Positions 1 to 12,074 of a stretch of DNA of 64,000 nt are shown here, one piece after another. The stretch comes from Psettodes erumei. Taxonomy: Eukaryota > Chordata > Actinopteri > Pleuronectiformes > Psettodidae. The DNA is taken from positions 67,501 through 131,500 of the forward strand of contig JAFBJZ010000357.1 of assembly GCA_016785225.1 (NCBI GenBank), given 5' to 3'. Position numbers and translations under genes: made by a program. The notes under the pieces were generated by a model that ran no database searches, was not told the origin of the DNA, and saw only the letters and a program-made list of their open reading frames with translations. Every line of letters begins with the position of its first letter. Position 1 is the first letter of the stretch.

Positions 1-3000
1 TTCTACTTTACTGTGCTTTTGTTGAAGCCAAAATAAAATCTATTCCATCCTTCCATCGGTTGAAATTGATCTCCCATGAAAAAAAATAAGAGCTCCACAT
101 AATCAGATTAACACACCCTCAATCTGTCAAACCAGCTATTGGTCTACACAACTATCACAGACACATTTAGTTCTCTTTTAATAACAAACAAGCAAACCAA
201 CCTTCTGCAGTTGCTTCATTGCTGTATAAAGTGCATAGTTTTACATTTTGTAGTACATTAAAATCACATGAGACCAGCACACTGTTGGAAATCTAATAAC
301 AGGCATGCAGCAAAGGAGATGGAGCAGCGGGAATAGTCACAGTGATTAACCAGCAAAGGCTACGGTGCTTCTGCATTTAAAATGGGACTTCTTTAAAAGT
401 CTTTTTGTGCATCACTTTAATAATATGCAGGAGAGAAATACAGTACACCTCTCAAAACCACTGATGAACAATGGAAAAATTGTGACACTCATATCAATGA
501 GTAATGAGAACAGCACCACATGTTTCAACCAATCACCTGACGGTGACTTTCATACAATTCCGAGCAAGTGGGATGTGAAAAGTAAATGTGACGTTGGTCC
601 GCCTGACATTCAAGCTCAGTATGATGCAGTGCAATGTGGACATCTGAAGCATCAGGTGTTTTCTAAAGCAACTTGATTGGTGCTCACTGGTCAGCATGGT
701 TGGACTGGCAGGAAAGGAAACTTTCTCTATTCTTCGGTCATCCATGCACATTATCCCCACTAGTCAGATGAAAGGCAGGATGCAGGAAGGTGGTAGTCAG
801 GAAAAATAATGACAGTCTGAATTAAGGTTACACTCAGGATTATTAATAAGCAACAACTGAGTATCATCACCACAGTCCCACAGAGCTTCTCTGACTGTAA
901 CACCCATCCAGACTAAACCTTTCTCTGTATTTTTGGACAGAGAATGGAATGTTGATTCAGCAGAATTTTAAATACACAGTGGGTACCAGTTTGTGGTTCC
1001 TTCTCTGTGGAATCTCAGTTTAGAAAACTTGTCAGCAAAACAAAACCAATTACCTTTGCTTTCATTTTCATCATCATCATCATCATCTTTCCCACAGTCC
1101 TCATGATGGGCCAGTCCGCTGTTCAGTACATTGTCCCACACCACCAAGCTTTATTTTAAATTTAGAGAAGGTCCAACATTTTTAAGAGTCTGAATGAAAT
1201 GCTGCATTAAACATCTTGATGGACAAAGACAGATTATTCTACAAAGAGCTTTCATGAAGAGTTGGGCATGTATATGTATGGAATAAGACGATTTTCCTGA
1301 TAAGAATGATACTTAAAAATTTAAAGGATATTGAGTGTGAAGTGCAGAGACAATAATTTCAACCTCCATAAGGCCATTTAACCCACAGGTGTAGTTCAGA
1401 ATTAAACTGAATTTTTATTATTTGCTTGTTTTCATCTCTCTGGCTTCTCTTTTAGCAATGGGTGGGCTCTATTGTAAGATAACTGCACCATGAATTCCAC
1501 CTCTTCCAATGTCTCTCTGTGTGGAGTTTGCATGTCCTCCCCTGGACTTCCTCTCTGATTGTTTGTCACTGATGCTCTGGCCTCAGTAGCTGCCCACTAC
1601 TCCTGAAAGATACTGATGGAACTAAATGCAGAGCGTGGATTTCCCCAAAGGAATTCATTAAAGTGAAAAAAGCACCTTCATAACCCACCAACAAAGAAGC
1701 AGATCTTTTTCAAGCCTCGTTAGGCGAGTTACACACACCTACACATTCAGCAATCTTCAAAATTCCCCAAACACAAAAGTCTGGCCTGCTCAGAGCTCCA
1801 GATTTAGGTGAGAGATTTGGACAATAGAGAGCCTGTCCTGGTCTGGTCAACTGAGTGCGACATGAGTTTGCCTGTGCGTGCACACATGAATGCCTACATT
1901 AGTGTGTTTAGAGGGGTAGTGAAGGCAGTTTGGTACCCCACACCCCCGCCCACGGTCTTCTCTCCCATCCCAGAAAGGGTGAGTCACTGGCTGTGTTTAT
2001 TCACAGGCTCCCTCCTTGTGTTCCATTGACATGTTTTTCCATTCACTTCTCTATGGAGGAGCACACTCTCCCTGGGCTTCAGCTTCTAGTGCCAGAGTGA
2101 ACGGCCATCCTCCAGCTCTTGTCTCTCGTCTCCTGAACATTAACCCCAGTGTCCCAGTGCAGAAATCTAAATCCAAATTCACCTTCCAGTATCCGGACGC
2201 CACAGTTCTCACGCATTTTGAAAGCCTCGCTTGGCCCCAACTTGGAAAATGTGCTCATCAGAATCTCATTCAGCTGACCCCTCCCCCTCCCTTTGATGGA
2301 AGAAGAACCAATAGTTGACAGGACCCTGTCTCCATTCAACCATGATATGCCTCTGATGTGCTCGCTCTGTTGTTGAACAAACCCCCTTCTTTTTCTTTTC
2401 CTCATTTTGCCTCCTTGTTCTCTCCATCTCTGGTGTCCTTTTTTCTTTTTCTGCCTATCTTTTTTCTTGTATTTTTCATGGAAATTAAAGCTTGGATAAT
2501 ATCTAACTATTCTCTCCTCTTTCTCCTCTCACTGTCTTCAGGAAACAACATCCTACACTCTTCCTAATCTACTCCCACTCTTCCCCCGCCGAGGATCCTG
2601 CACTTCCTCTCCCTGCTCTGCTCATCTTCCATTCCTTCCGCCTTCTTCTCACGCTCTGCCTCTTCTTCCTTTTGTGTTTGGCCACTTTCCTCTCTTTGCA
2701 CTGATCCGCCATCTGCCTGTCAGTGTCACCCTGTCTCAGCACTTTTGAACACATTTTCAGGTGAGTGAAGAGATGATATTCACAGACATTCACACAGTGG
2801 GTCAAAAAACTTATACTTCCATTTGTGGTTTGGTTGCCTCCTGTAGAATGATTCAGGGTTTCCAGTGGGTATTAGACCCACGACAGTTAAAGCCAAGAAG
2901 TATGATTTTAAAAAAATCCCACAGTTTTCTTAAAGGTGTTCCATCTCAGCAGCTTCTATTCTTTCAACACCAACAACTGGTTGTGTTTCGTCACTAATAA

Positions 3001-3382
3001 GATGCATGGGGATGCGGGTTTGACGTCAGTGGGTGTGTTAAATTGTGTGTGTGAATTCACAAGTGAGAACCTGTTAAGTCCCATCAGTGACGACTGTGGT
3101 CACATTACTGGATTGCTAAACATGTGTCTGTGGACTAATCTGGGATGATTTACGACACATTTGACAGCCACTGAGCTGTGCCGAATTTCCAAGCAATCGG
3201 TTTTTCATAAAAGACATCAGTTTACCTGGCTAGAAGGGGTACTATAATATAATCAATTTACAGCAAAACAAATTATATCTGAATCTTGTGAGAAACTCTT
3301 GTCTCTAAATAAATGGAAATGAGGACAGAAGAGTATTTTGTTCTTTAGGTAGATGGTTAAAACACAAAGAAACATCAGCTTC

Positions 3383-3385
<3 letters not shown>

Positions 3386-3416
<31 letters not shown>
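3386..3416. repeat. (CA)n microsatellite
   Basis: About 15 CA units. A second tract lies at 3572-3602. Confidence 0.95.
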
Positions 3417-3417
<1 letters not shown>

Positions 3418-3568
3418 CTGTGACGGAGAGCCCCGGCCCTGGCCATTGTTTCCACCTCCGTTGTGGAAGGGGCTGTTTCTTTATCTCTCTCCCTGGAGAA
3501 GCAGTTTGGCCCTGGGAATGGGATCATACACATCACCTCCTGTTTACCTCACTCTGTTGCACATGTAT

Positions 3569-3571
<3 letters not shown>

Positions 3572-3602
<31 letters not shown>
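3572..3602. repeat. (CA)n microsatellite
   Basis: About 15 CA units, followed by interrupted CA-rich sequence to 3618. Confidence 0.95.
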
Positions 3603-3603
<1 letters not shown>

Positions 3604-4090
3604 CACAAACACACACACGTGTAAAGTAAACAGTTGGCCCTGATTTTCCAGATAAAGACTGGTGAGAGAGGCACGGTTGTATTGTGTGTGTGAAAACAGC
3701 ACAGTTTCATGTTTGGCGTCACTCTAGATGAGGACGCTGACTTAATGAGGTCAGAGTTATCACCTGCAGCTACACTTTCACCCACTGAGCTGATCTCATG
3801 TCATGAGGGATATTGTCTCGCTGCTTGAATCATTAAAAATCCTCCTGTATGGGACAGAGCTGCTTATCAGCCTGTCAATTAGCAGGACACTGGCAGGTGG
3901 GCATGCAGGTGGGAGAGCAAACCCATATTAGGGTGCATGACATTTGATGACAGGGCGAAGATAACAGAGCCTCTGACCACAGACAGCTCTGAACCTAGAA
4001 TTATTTTATCTCATAAAACTTCACTTCCGTTAAGGAAAATGTGGTGAATTTCAAGGGGCAGTAGATCTACAACAACATTTACTCACTCAT

Positions 4091-4115
4091 TGTGTGTGTG
4101 TGTGTGTGTGTGTGT
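4091..4115. repeat. (TG)n microsatellite
   Basis: Twelve TG units. Confidence 0.95.
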
Positions 4116-5294
4116 CTTAATTTGCATGGTAGTGGAACAGCTTTGCATGACTGACCATGCTTGGCTTTCAGTGGTGTGCTGCAGGGGGGGAGCTCAGTCC
4201 ATGCAAGGACATTTGACTATTCAAAGCACACACACTGCTGACATGGAGCCCGGTGTCAGGATGTTTGTCAGAGGGAGCCAAAGAGAGGTGGGATCAGAGA
4301 TTTGAATTTCTGAACCACTGCTGAGATGGTGGTCCTAAAAGAGCATACAGGCATAGGGTACAATGCGAAAACGAAAAAACGGCCTGGTGTATTAGGGAAT
4401 AATTCCAGTTTCCAGGCAAGGATGTCAAAGTCAGATGATTACACATGTGTTCGTCAAATCTGCTTTGACCAAACTTATCTGTAAGAAGATTGTTACCCAA
4501 ACTGACCAGCAAATGCTGGACTTTGACCGACTAATACTTGATGTCATCTTGAGAATGTCACACTCACAGTTTGCTTGAGGTGCCTGAGGTGATTGTGGAC
4601 ACCTTGGTTGAGCTCACTTCCAAGTCCATCAACAGAAAAAAGTGTAAACAATTTGGTTTGGACAATTTGTTTGATTGCCCCCACCTGACTTTATTCTGAC
4701 TACAATGGCTACAGTGTTTTCATAGCCAGTAGAAATGATGTCCAAAATGAGACCCATGTTCTCATGAAGTGGAATGATCCTTTAAGACCAACCTGATTTT
4801 GGTCTGATGTGTTTCAACAGCCCAGTCAGCCTCTCGTACGGCTGCATTCCTTCTCTTGTTCTCAGTGAAGGGGACCTTATGATACTAATCCAGCGATTAG
4901 CATTGGTAGAAACTGTTTTGTACCATAATCCAATTGGGAGCCGCAGAGCTGAGCAGAATTTGGTGACATGTAACCATATTAGATAGTTTGTACAATTTCT
5001 CCCTTCATCTCACAGAAACAGCACCAGACAGCCGAACAAAGTCAGATACACTCACCACAGAGAAACAAAGATGTTATGGGGCAAATGATCAGGAACCACA
5101 CTTTGTCAGGCTTAGTTCTTTATCCTTGTTTACTGAAGTTAAATTTATTCTGGTTTTCATGTAAATAGCAGAGGACAGAGATTCCAAACAAAGCAGACAT
5201 TTATCCCCAGTGATACACACATCTTGTATGATCTCATTGAAAAATGGGGGTGAATATATGCTGGTCTAAAGTCAAGCTTGTGAAACGTGTGTGT

Positions 5295-5331
5295 GAGAGA
5301 GAGAGAGAGGGAGAGAGAGAGAGAGAGAGAG
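5295..5331. repeat. (GA)n microsatellite
   Basis: GA tract with one GG interruption. Confidence 0.95.
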
Positions 5332-5666
5332 CTCTGAGAACAGCTGATAGAACAGTCAGTGTGAGGGTTGACAGGGTGGGCTGGGTTGATCTCTGGTGTC
5401 CTAGACCCAGACACAACATGAGTGTGAATTACCTCAGTAGATAAACACATGACTTCAATACTGAAGGCTACTCAGTGGAAGATCCAGTGATGCAGTTAGC
5501 TCCAAACACGCGGTCTGCCAACTCTCTCGAATACACACCAAAGTAATATGTTACCTTCTGTTATTCTTGTTTATTACATACCCAATGAAATAAGTCAATC
5601 AACAAAAACAAAAAAAACCAAAACCCTGCAACCACCACTTTGATATGACATCATACTAATCACAGG

Positions 5667-5691
5667 TAATTTAATTTAATTTAATTTAATT
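5667..5691. repeat. (TTTAA)n pentanucleotide repeat
   Basis: About five tandem TTTAA units. Confidence 0.95.
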
Positions 5692-8419
5692 ATCATGTAG
5701 ATGCTGCTGCAGAATACTGGAAACAGAGTGACTCTGAACATGTCTGTATGTGTACAATGTTTGTGCAGAACAAAACACACAAAATATATTTGAGTTGTAG
5801 TGTTTGTTTTTTATTTGGTTTGGGGTTTGTTTGTTGTTGTTTTTTTTAATTATTATTATTATTTTTTTTTAGCTTTTTCTTAATTTCTCTCAAAAATTTC
5901 AATAGAAGTATGGTTTGGTAAGAGTTGGCACTGGGCACATGGAGAATGCGCAAACACTCTTCTCATGGGCCAGCATTTGTGTGTGTATGTGTGTGTGTGT
6001 TTTTTGTGTTTTCTCAAGGTCTATTCAAAGCCAGAGAAATAGTACATGATGAGTAACTGATAGTTTAAAAGAGAAGATGAAGTAAGGGGAGAAAGTTGGA
6101 GAATCATCAGAGAGGCCATCTCAGTTCCGTGGAAGACCACACCATGAGCACCTGTGTTTACAAGAGGAAGATTTCATATTCTATCATTCTTTTATTGCTT
6201 TTAAAGAAACTGCTGTCCTTTCCTAAAAGGGAATTTCTCTGCTATTGAATGAAAGCAGTTTTACAGCACAGTGACTGGCCCATTGCTGAAAACAGTTGTG
6301 TCTGTCAGTTCTGTAGAAATAATACACTCATTATGGTGCATATAACAAGTCAAGCTCCTCTGTGTTAGCTGCCACAAAGAAATCTAAACTCTTTAATTGT
6401 CTGAGAAGGGCTCATGGTTTCTGTAAGCATACGTAACAGAATAAATATAACACATATAATACATCAAGCAGTTTTCAGTAAAACATGGAGGGCAATTCAG
6501 CTGTTGAAATCCAATGAAGTAGTTTTAGCATTTGCATTGCTCAGTTTGTTTCCATCCATCGTTATTTCCTTCTGTCTCCTCACTTGGACTTCTCTATATG
6601 AGCCTGTTTCTCCCTCCTGTCCTGTCATGAATCAGTGAGTTGTTCGTTACACACAGAATGGACAGAATCCAAGGTTCCTATCCGCTTACCTGCTCAGAAC
6701 CAAGCCAAGGAAACACAGAGAGGAGGCAGAGGAGGAGGGCGGGGGTGATGGAGACGAGAGCTGCTTGCAACAAAGACTGGTTCAGAACAGCCGTGCGTGT
6801 CTCCTTTATCCCCGGACCCCTCTCTCAAACCTGGTCACGGCTCTCATGTTACCTCCTCATCCTCCTTGGTGCTTGGAGCAGAATGAGAGGCTTTGTCCCT
6901 GTGCTTCTGCTTGAGACTAAGCTTTTTCCACTAACAGACTAACCCCCCCCACACACACACACACACTTTCACACTTTAACCACTGTAGAGGGATCTTTAC
7001 AGCCGTCTTTTCTGTGAACTTTGTCTATTTCAGTAGACTCACACTCGTCATCTCCTCATGAAGCATGTGTGTGTTCATGTCTGCGTTTGTGTTCACTAGA
7101 CTGCATTGGTGTGTGTGTGTGTGACCAGGATTTACATTCCCCCCTCACCCTGTCAGGCTACACAATTATCTGTGGTATGTAGAAACTAGCAGGTCAGGAC
7201 CGTAAACCTGATTATGTGTCTCCAGTGACACACACACAGACAGAACATGAGTCAGGGGAAAACAGAAAGTCAGTACAATCGTCTTGTTTATTTTTATTAT
7301 GAACAAAGCTAGTGCAACATGCCAAAAAACAATACTCATTGTTTTTGGAAGATTTGCCGAGAGACTTGTAGCCTGTGTATTAATTTAAGAGTTGTGTTCC
7401 TATTGCTTATTTATATAAAATTCTAATTGAAAATTTGTACAGCAATGACTAGTACTTATAAATTAAAACCTTGTTCTGTGGTATTTGAACACTCAGGGGG
7501 AGAAAGATTCAAAAACAAATTGACTGCGACAGATGTATTGAGTCTGATGTACTATGAGCATATAAGATTCTCAGGGCTAACCCGATTCATTAACAAACTG
7601 CATACTTGAAAAAGACGAATACTGTTTTCTTTTCTTTTGTCCCATTACAGACTGCATTTGAGTTTTTTTGCTATCTTCCAAGGGTAATGTTACTGAAAGA
7701 GTAGCACTGCTATGGTCCAGCAACTTGTGAGAAAGGTATTTGTATCTCTGTACCTTGCAGAGGTTTCTTTAATCACTTAATTTCTCTGACATTTTTGCTG
7801 CAGTGGTAGCAAGCAGGTAGAAGGAGGAGTTATTAGGCTTGAATCATTCAGATAGACAAACCACAAAAGAAAACTGAAAGTTGCATAGAGCCCGTTTTTT
7901 TTCTGAGAAAACCCAACTCCCAACTTTTTTGCTCCAACAGATGCCCCATTCCCTCCTGTGTCTCATGCCCAGCCTCAGTAAAATGTTTTGACAGGAAATG
8001 CTTTAAATCCAGGAAGAGAGAGGAGTTTGCATTTGGCCTTTAATGTTGACTTGCAAAGATCATGATCACACCAAAGGGATTTTCATTATTTCCATTGATA
8101 AACTATATCCTGTTACACAAGCTCTAAGATCATATTGATTTGAACTGCTCGCCACGTGTATAGTACTTTCTGTGTGGTTATTTCTGTGTGTGTGTGTGCG
8201 TGTTTGTGTGTGTGGGAGTGTGATTGTGATTGTGCTGTATTTGAAGTGAGTTGACGGTGAGGAGCCAGACAAACACTTGTAACAGGAAGACGAAGACTCA
8301 GAACATCCACCTCTGATCACAGGTGTGTTTGTGCTGCAGGATGTGAGCTGCTGTTATTGGAAAGTCCCGCCAATAAAATAAGATAATCACAACTGTCAAG
8401 GGTTAAGTTATAATATCTG

Positions 8420-8930
8420 TGACATCATGAACGTTTGGCAACTGCACTACGTCATGCAGCTTTTCAGTTGTCCTCCCTTATGTACACACTTTCTTTGTTG
8501 ATTCTTCCTCCTTTGTGTGTGCCAAGCCCAGCAGTTAGCTGACGTCATGGCTGTTACTTAATTCCCTGTCCTCCTGGCACCGAACCGTCACTCACTCCTG
8601 TGATTTATGGTGTGATGTGAGCTTTTAACAGCTTGTGTTTGCACCCTGTTATCTTAAAACCAGTATGATGTGCAAAGCAACGACTCCTCTGGGTGGCTGA
8701 GGGTACAGGGAATACAGGGATGGATGTCATTTTTTCGTTGCCTGCTCCGTCTCTTTGTCAGCGTGTGACCTCACGGGGGTTAAAAATAGGCCGCAGGGCC
8801 AGTAACACGTCTGTTCTGTCGTGAACGCTGTCAGCACAAAAGGAAAAATTCCTGCGTTGCGCCAAGTTGTTGTCAGGAGCTAATGAGGGCAGATCTTTGA
8901 CGTCTTTACGTGACCGTTACCACGGCAACC
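8420..8930. promoter_or_regulatory. Cluster of CRE-like sites with an RFX X-box and a MEF2/TATA-like site
   Basis: Within 510 bases there are TGACATCA (8420), TACGTCAT (8448), a palindromic consensus CRE TGACGTCA (8540), TGACCTCA (8766), TTAAAAATAG (8780, fits the MEF2 consensus and could also act as a TATA-like box), TGACGTCT (8898), TTACGTGA (8906) and GTTACCACGGCAAC (8916-8929). The last has both half-sites of an RFX X-box and one mismatch to the full palindrome. The flanks are more GC- and CpG-rich than the surrounding intron. It is inferred to be an intronic enhancer or alternative promoter. No expression data are available. Confidence 0.4.
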
Positions 8931-9541
8931 CCTCATTAAACACCTCATCACTTTCAGAAAGGTGGGGTGGTTCTTTCTGAGTCTTGCGACTGACATGTTA
9001 ATAAGGATTGAGGCAGTTACGGTCAAACATTTAGGTTTTGTATCTTAAGGAGAAGGATGGTTCGTGTAAATACAAAAGCATAAATACACAAATGCACAGT
9101 AAAGCGCAAATGAATAGATGAACAGAATGTGAGTGTATGTGTGCACACATGTGGCCAGGAGGGCGTGTGATTTGTTACACAGTCTGTTGTTTGAAGGGAT
9201 GCAGTGTGTTTCCTCTGGACTGTAAAATGACTGGAGCAGGTTCCTGTTGTGATAACTGGGCCTCTGTTGCAGACACACATCAGCACCGAGGACCATGTAA
9301 GGCTATGGAGGTCACTCTGTATACAGAGCTCAGTGGGCTTGTATTTTATCCACGCAGATTCTCAGCTGTTGATCGTGTGTTGTCATCATTTGGAGTTTGG
9401 CCCTATTGATTCTGCAGAGCTGCAAGGCTTTCTGGGCCGTACCTCGCTGTGTAAACACACATCCAGCTCCTGTCACTCTGTAACATCTCAGTCCTCCTCT
9501 CTCTCTTCGCCGCACTGTTAAAAACCAAAGCATCAACAGCA

Positions 9542-9586
9542 GAGAGCAGTTTAAAGGGGTTAAAATAACCCCTTTAAACTGCTCTC
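9542..9586. repeat. Perfect 21-bp inverted repeat with 3-nt loop
   Basis: Bases 9542-9562 and 9566-9586 are exact reverse complements separated by AAA. The arms begin GAGAGCAG and end GGGGTTA. No TIR or target-site duplication is evident outside the arms, and the hairpin is too short for a standard pre-miRNA. Confidence 0.9.
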
Positions 9587-11774
9587 CACATGGACATAAA
9601 ACTAACAATGCAGTAAATCTTTCCACAATGTCGCACTTCAGCCATGCTGACGGTGCCATTTTGAAATTATTCTGCCATTTTACAAAGACATGATAACTTA
9701 AGTTCTTTACATAGACTAGTCAGAAGATGTAGTGTTTAAAATGTTAGGGGATGTCTTGGTTGGGTAGCTCTTAAATATTGTAATATACTGAATTAATCCT
9801 GTTAATACAACTTATGTTTCGGTGCAGCTTTTTGACATGATATTCTCATCACAGTCTGTATTCTTTGTGACTGAGGTATATTTGACATAGTCTTCCTCCT
9901 TAGACCCACAAAATGTGTTACTTCAAATCCTTGAAGCCCTCTAAACCATGTGCTCACGGTTTTAGTTTCTTGTGTTTTTCTTGCTAATGTTACTAATGAC
10001 ACTAATACTACTTAATGTATGTGGTAGAGCAAACCCCCCCGCCCCCCAAGGCAGATCGGGGACCTTGTAGAGTTTACCTTTATGTGTTGAAAAACATGTC
10101 AAGATGTTGATGTTGAAGAAACCAGCAGCAACAGCCACTCATAGCTGACAGAACAGTTGGTATACTGTATGTATAGTATACTGTATGTGTTAAGCCGTGC
10201 TTTATTTGAATTCTTAACTGTGCAGGGCATTAAAGTAAAGAATTAATTTTTACCATTTTGCATTGCTGAACTTAAGGTAAAAACAGGGCAGAAAGTTGAG
10301 AAAAAAAAGTTCCAACTGAAGCAAATTGGATGTCAAGGAATGTCAAGGAACTGCAGCGTTATTGTTAGATGCCACTGAAGCTGATGTATAAAAGTGATTA
10401 TAGGTCTGTGTGTGTGCTTGTGTGTTTGTGCACTTTGGTGGTGGAAGGTGGCTCACGCTGAGCTGCCGCAGGGGAAGTGATGGGGAGGATGAAAAACAGA
10501 AGCAAGCTGCATTTTTTTCAGCAGGACATAAAAGTCTTTGTGTTCTTCACACATGCGGCATCTTTATATAAAGGGGGCTCTATATTTAGCACTGCTTTAC
10601 AACCGCTTGGCGAGCCCTCAAGGTTGAAATGAAACCAACTGAAGTGGACATCAGTGCTGCTCTGTGTGTGTGCGAGCATGCAGTGCTTTGATAAGGGGAG
10701 GCAGAAAACTCTGCACACCCTTGCTGCCACAAATCTATATTTGAAACATAATAAATCTAAATTTAAACTTCATCAGCAGTCACTCATTCACTTCTCAGAA
10801 CTCTTCATCTATACAAGAGAATTTCATGAGAAGCTTCATGAGATGAACATAAAAGCTAACTGGAAGAAGAGGGAGGAATTTTTCTGCAGGTTCCAGTTTG
10901 TCTGCACTTGTTGCGCTGCAGCCAAAAGATCTGAATCGCTGCCTCTGTGCTCGTGACCTGCATCATATGACCAGGGGCTGCATGTGGTGGTCGACCAGCA
11001 AATGAACAAACTGGCAGAATACTTGCGCGGAGCAGAGTAAATGGCCGCCAGTGCTGCAGCATTAAATGTGTCAGTGTATTTTTGAGTACAATGTTTCTTA
11101 GCTCAAATTTCTCTCACAAAAGCCTTGCTCCATTACATCACACTGATACGTTGAGAAGGAGGTTTCTACAGGAGGTGTACAGCACACACACAAGGAACAA
11201 TATCACTAGTTTTGTTTGTTTAGATCCATTTCTGCGAGTGTGTTTTTTTAATAATGACTCATCAACTAATTTGGTTAAAGTTGTTTGCCCTCATTGATGT
11301 TATTGACAGATGAGCATAGAAAATAGTAACAGTTGTCATGGTTTAGTGTGGCTTGGTTATGGTGCTGTATCTGTGGTGAATTGAGCTGTACAGTTGTTTC
11401 ATGTTTTCACTCCAACTCGGACAACTTCCTGTTAACTCCATCGGTGCCAGTGTACCACCCACTCCTCAAATGACACTTGAACTCAAACTGATGAGTGTAC
11501 CTTACTGTCAAAAATCAATATCTTTTAATTCAATTTTTATGTTGGTACGGCAATCCCAGTTTGCACCAGTGAGAGACTTTGTTTTGTTTTTTACTAACGA
11601 GATACCATATTTGACAATTTGATAATCCTAATTACATGCATTTTGTAGCACATTGTTTCCAGTTGAATCTAAATTCTGTGTGCTGTTCTGTATATATATC
11701 ATATGTATATATCATAATCATGATCTCAAAAATCAAATAACCCTGGTTATCCTGAAAAAGAAAGTGCAGTACAC

Positions 11775-12074
11775 CTAATGATTATTTCTATTATTGAAAA
11801 ATGATCAATTCCAATAAATTCAACCGTCTTGTCAACCTAACCATCCAAAACCCCCAAATGTTTTTACTGACTATACCACTAATGCAAAGGCTGCTGAAAA
11901 TGTCCCTTTCTGTGCTGATATCTTGACCTGACTTAGTCTTCCGACCCATAGCATTCTTGAAAGCATCATCCTGACTGAGACAGACATGCAGACAGACAGA
12001 GCTGCCTCTATTTATATTTGGATATAATGCAAATCTTTCCATTGACCAATCACTTAATAATCATTGCAGCTCTA
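11775..12074. mobile_element. Probable degraded hAT-type MITE
   Basis: The right end reads AATAATCATTGCAGCTCTAA, like the ends of common fish hAT MITEs. The left end begins TAATGATTATT, which matches the right end inverted if a short internal part of the terminal repeat (about GAGCTGC) has been lost. The 7-mer AGTACAC flanks both ends (11768-11774 and 12075-12081), as expected of a slightly decayed 8-bp duplication. There is no coding capacity. It lies in prkd2 intron 1. Confidence 0.45.

Noticed and set aside
365..676. 103-codon open frame on the plus strand
   Set aside because: No recognisable motif or splice context; the length is within chance expectation for 64 kb of six-frame AT-rich DNA.
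2079..2405. Antisense 108-codon frame near 2.1-2.4 kb
   Set aside because: Composition follows a pyrimidine-rich tract; no family resemblance and no splice signals supporting it.
3353..3643. Open frame with long Thr-His runs
   Set aside because: The runs are translated CA microsatellites; there is no independent coding signal.
10141..10190. Near-tandem copies of a GTATACTGTATGT unit
   Set aside because: Two imperfect copies only; no larger repeat or element boundary found.
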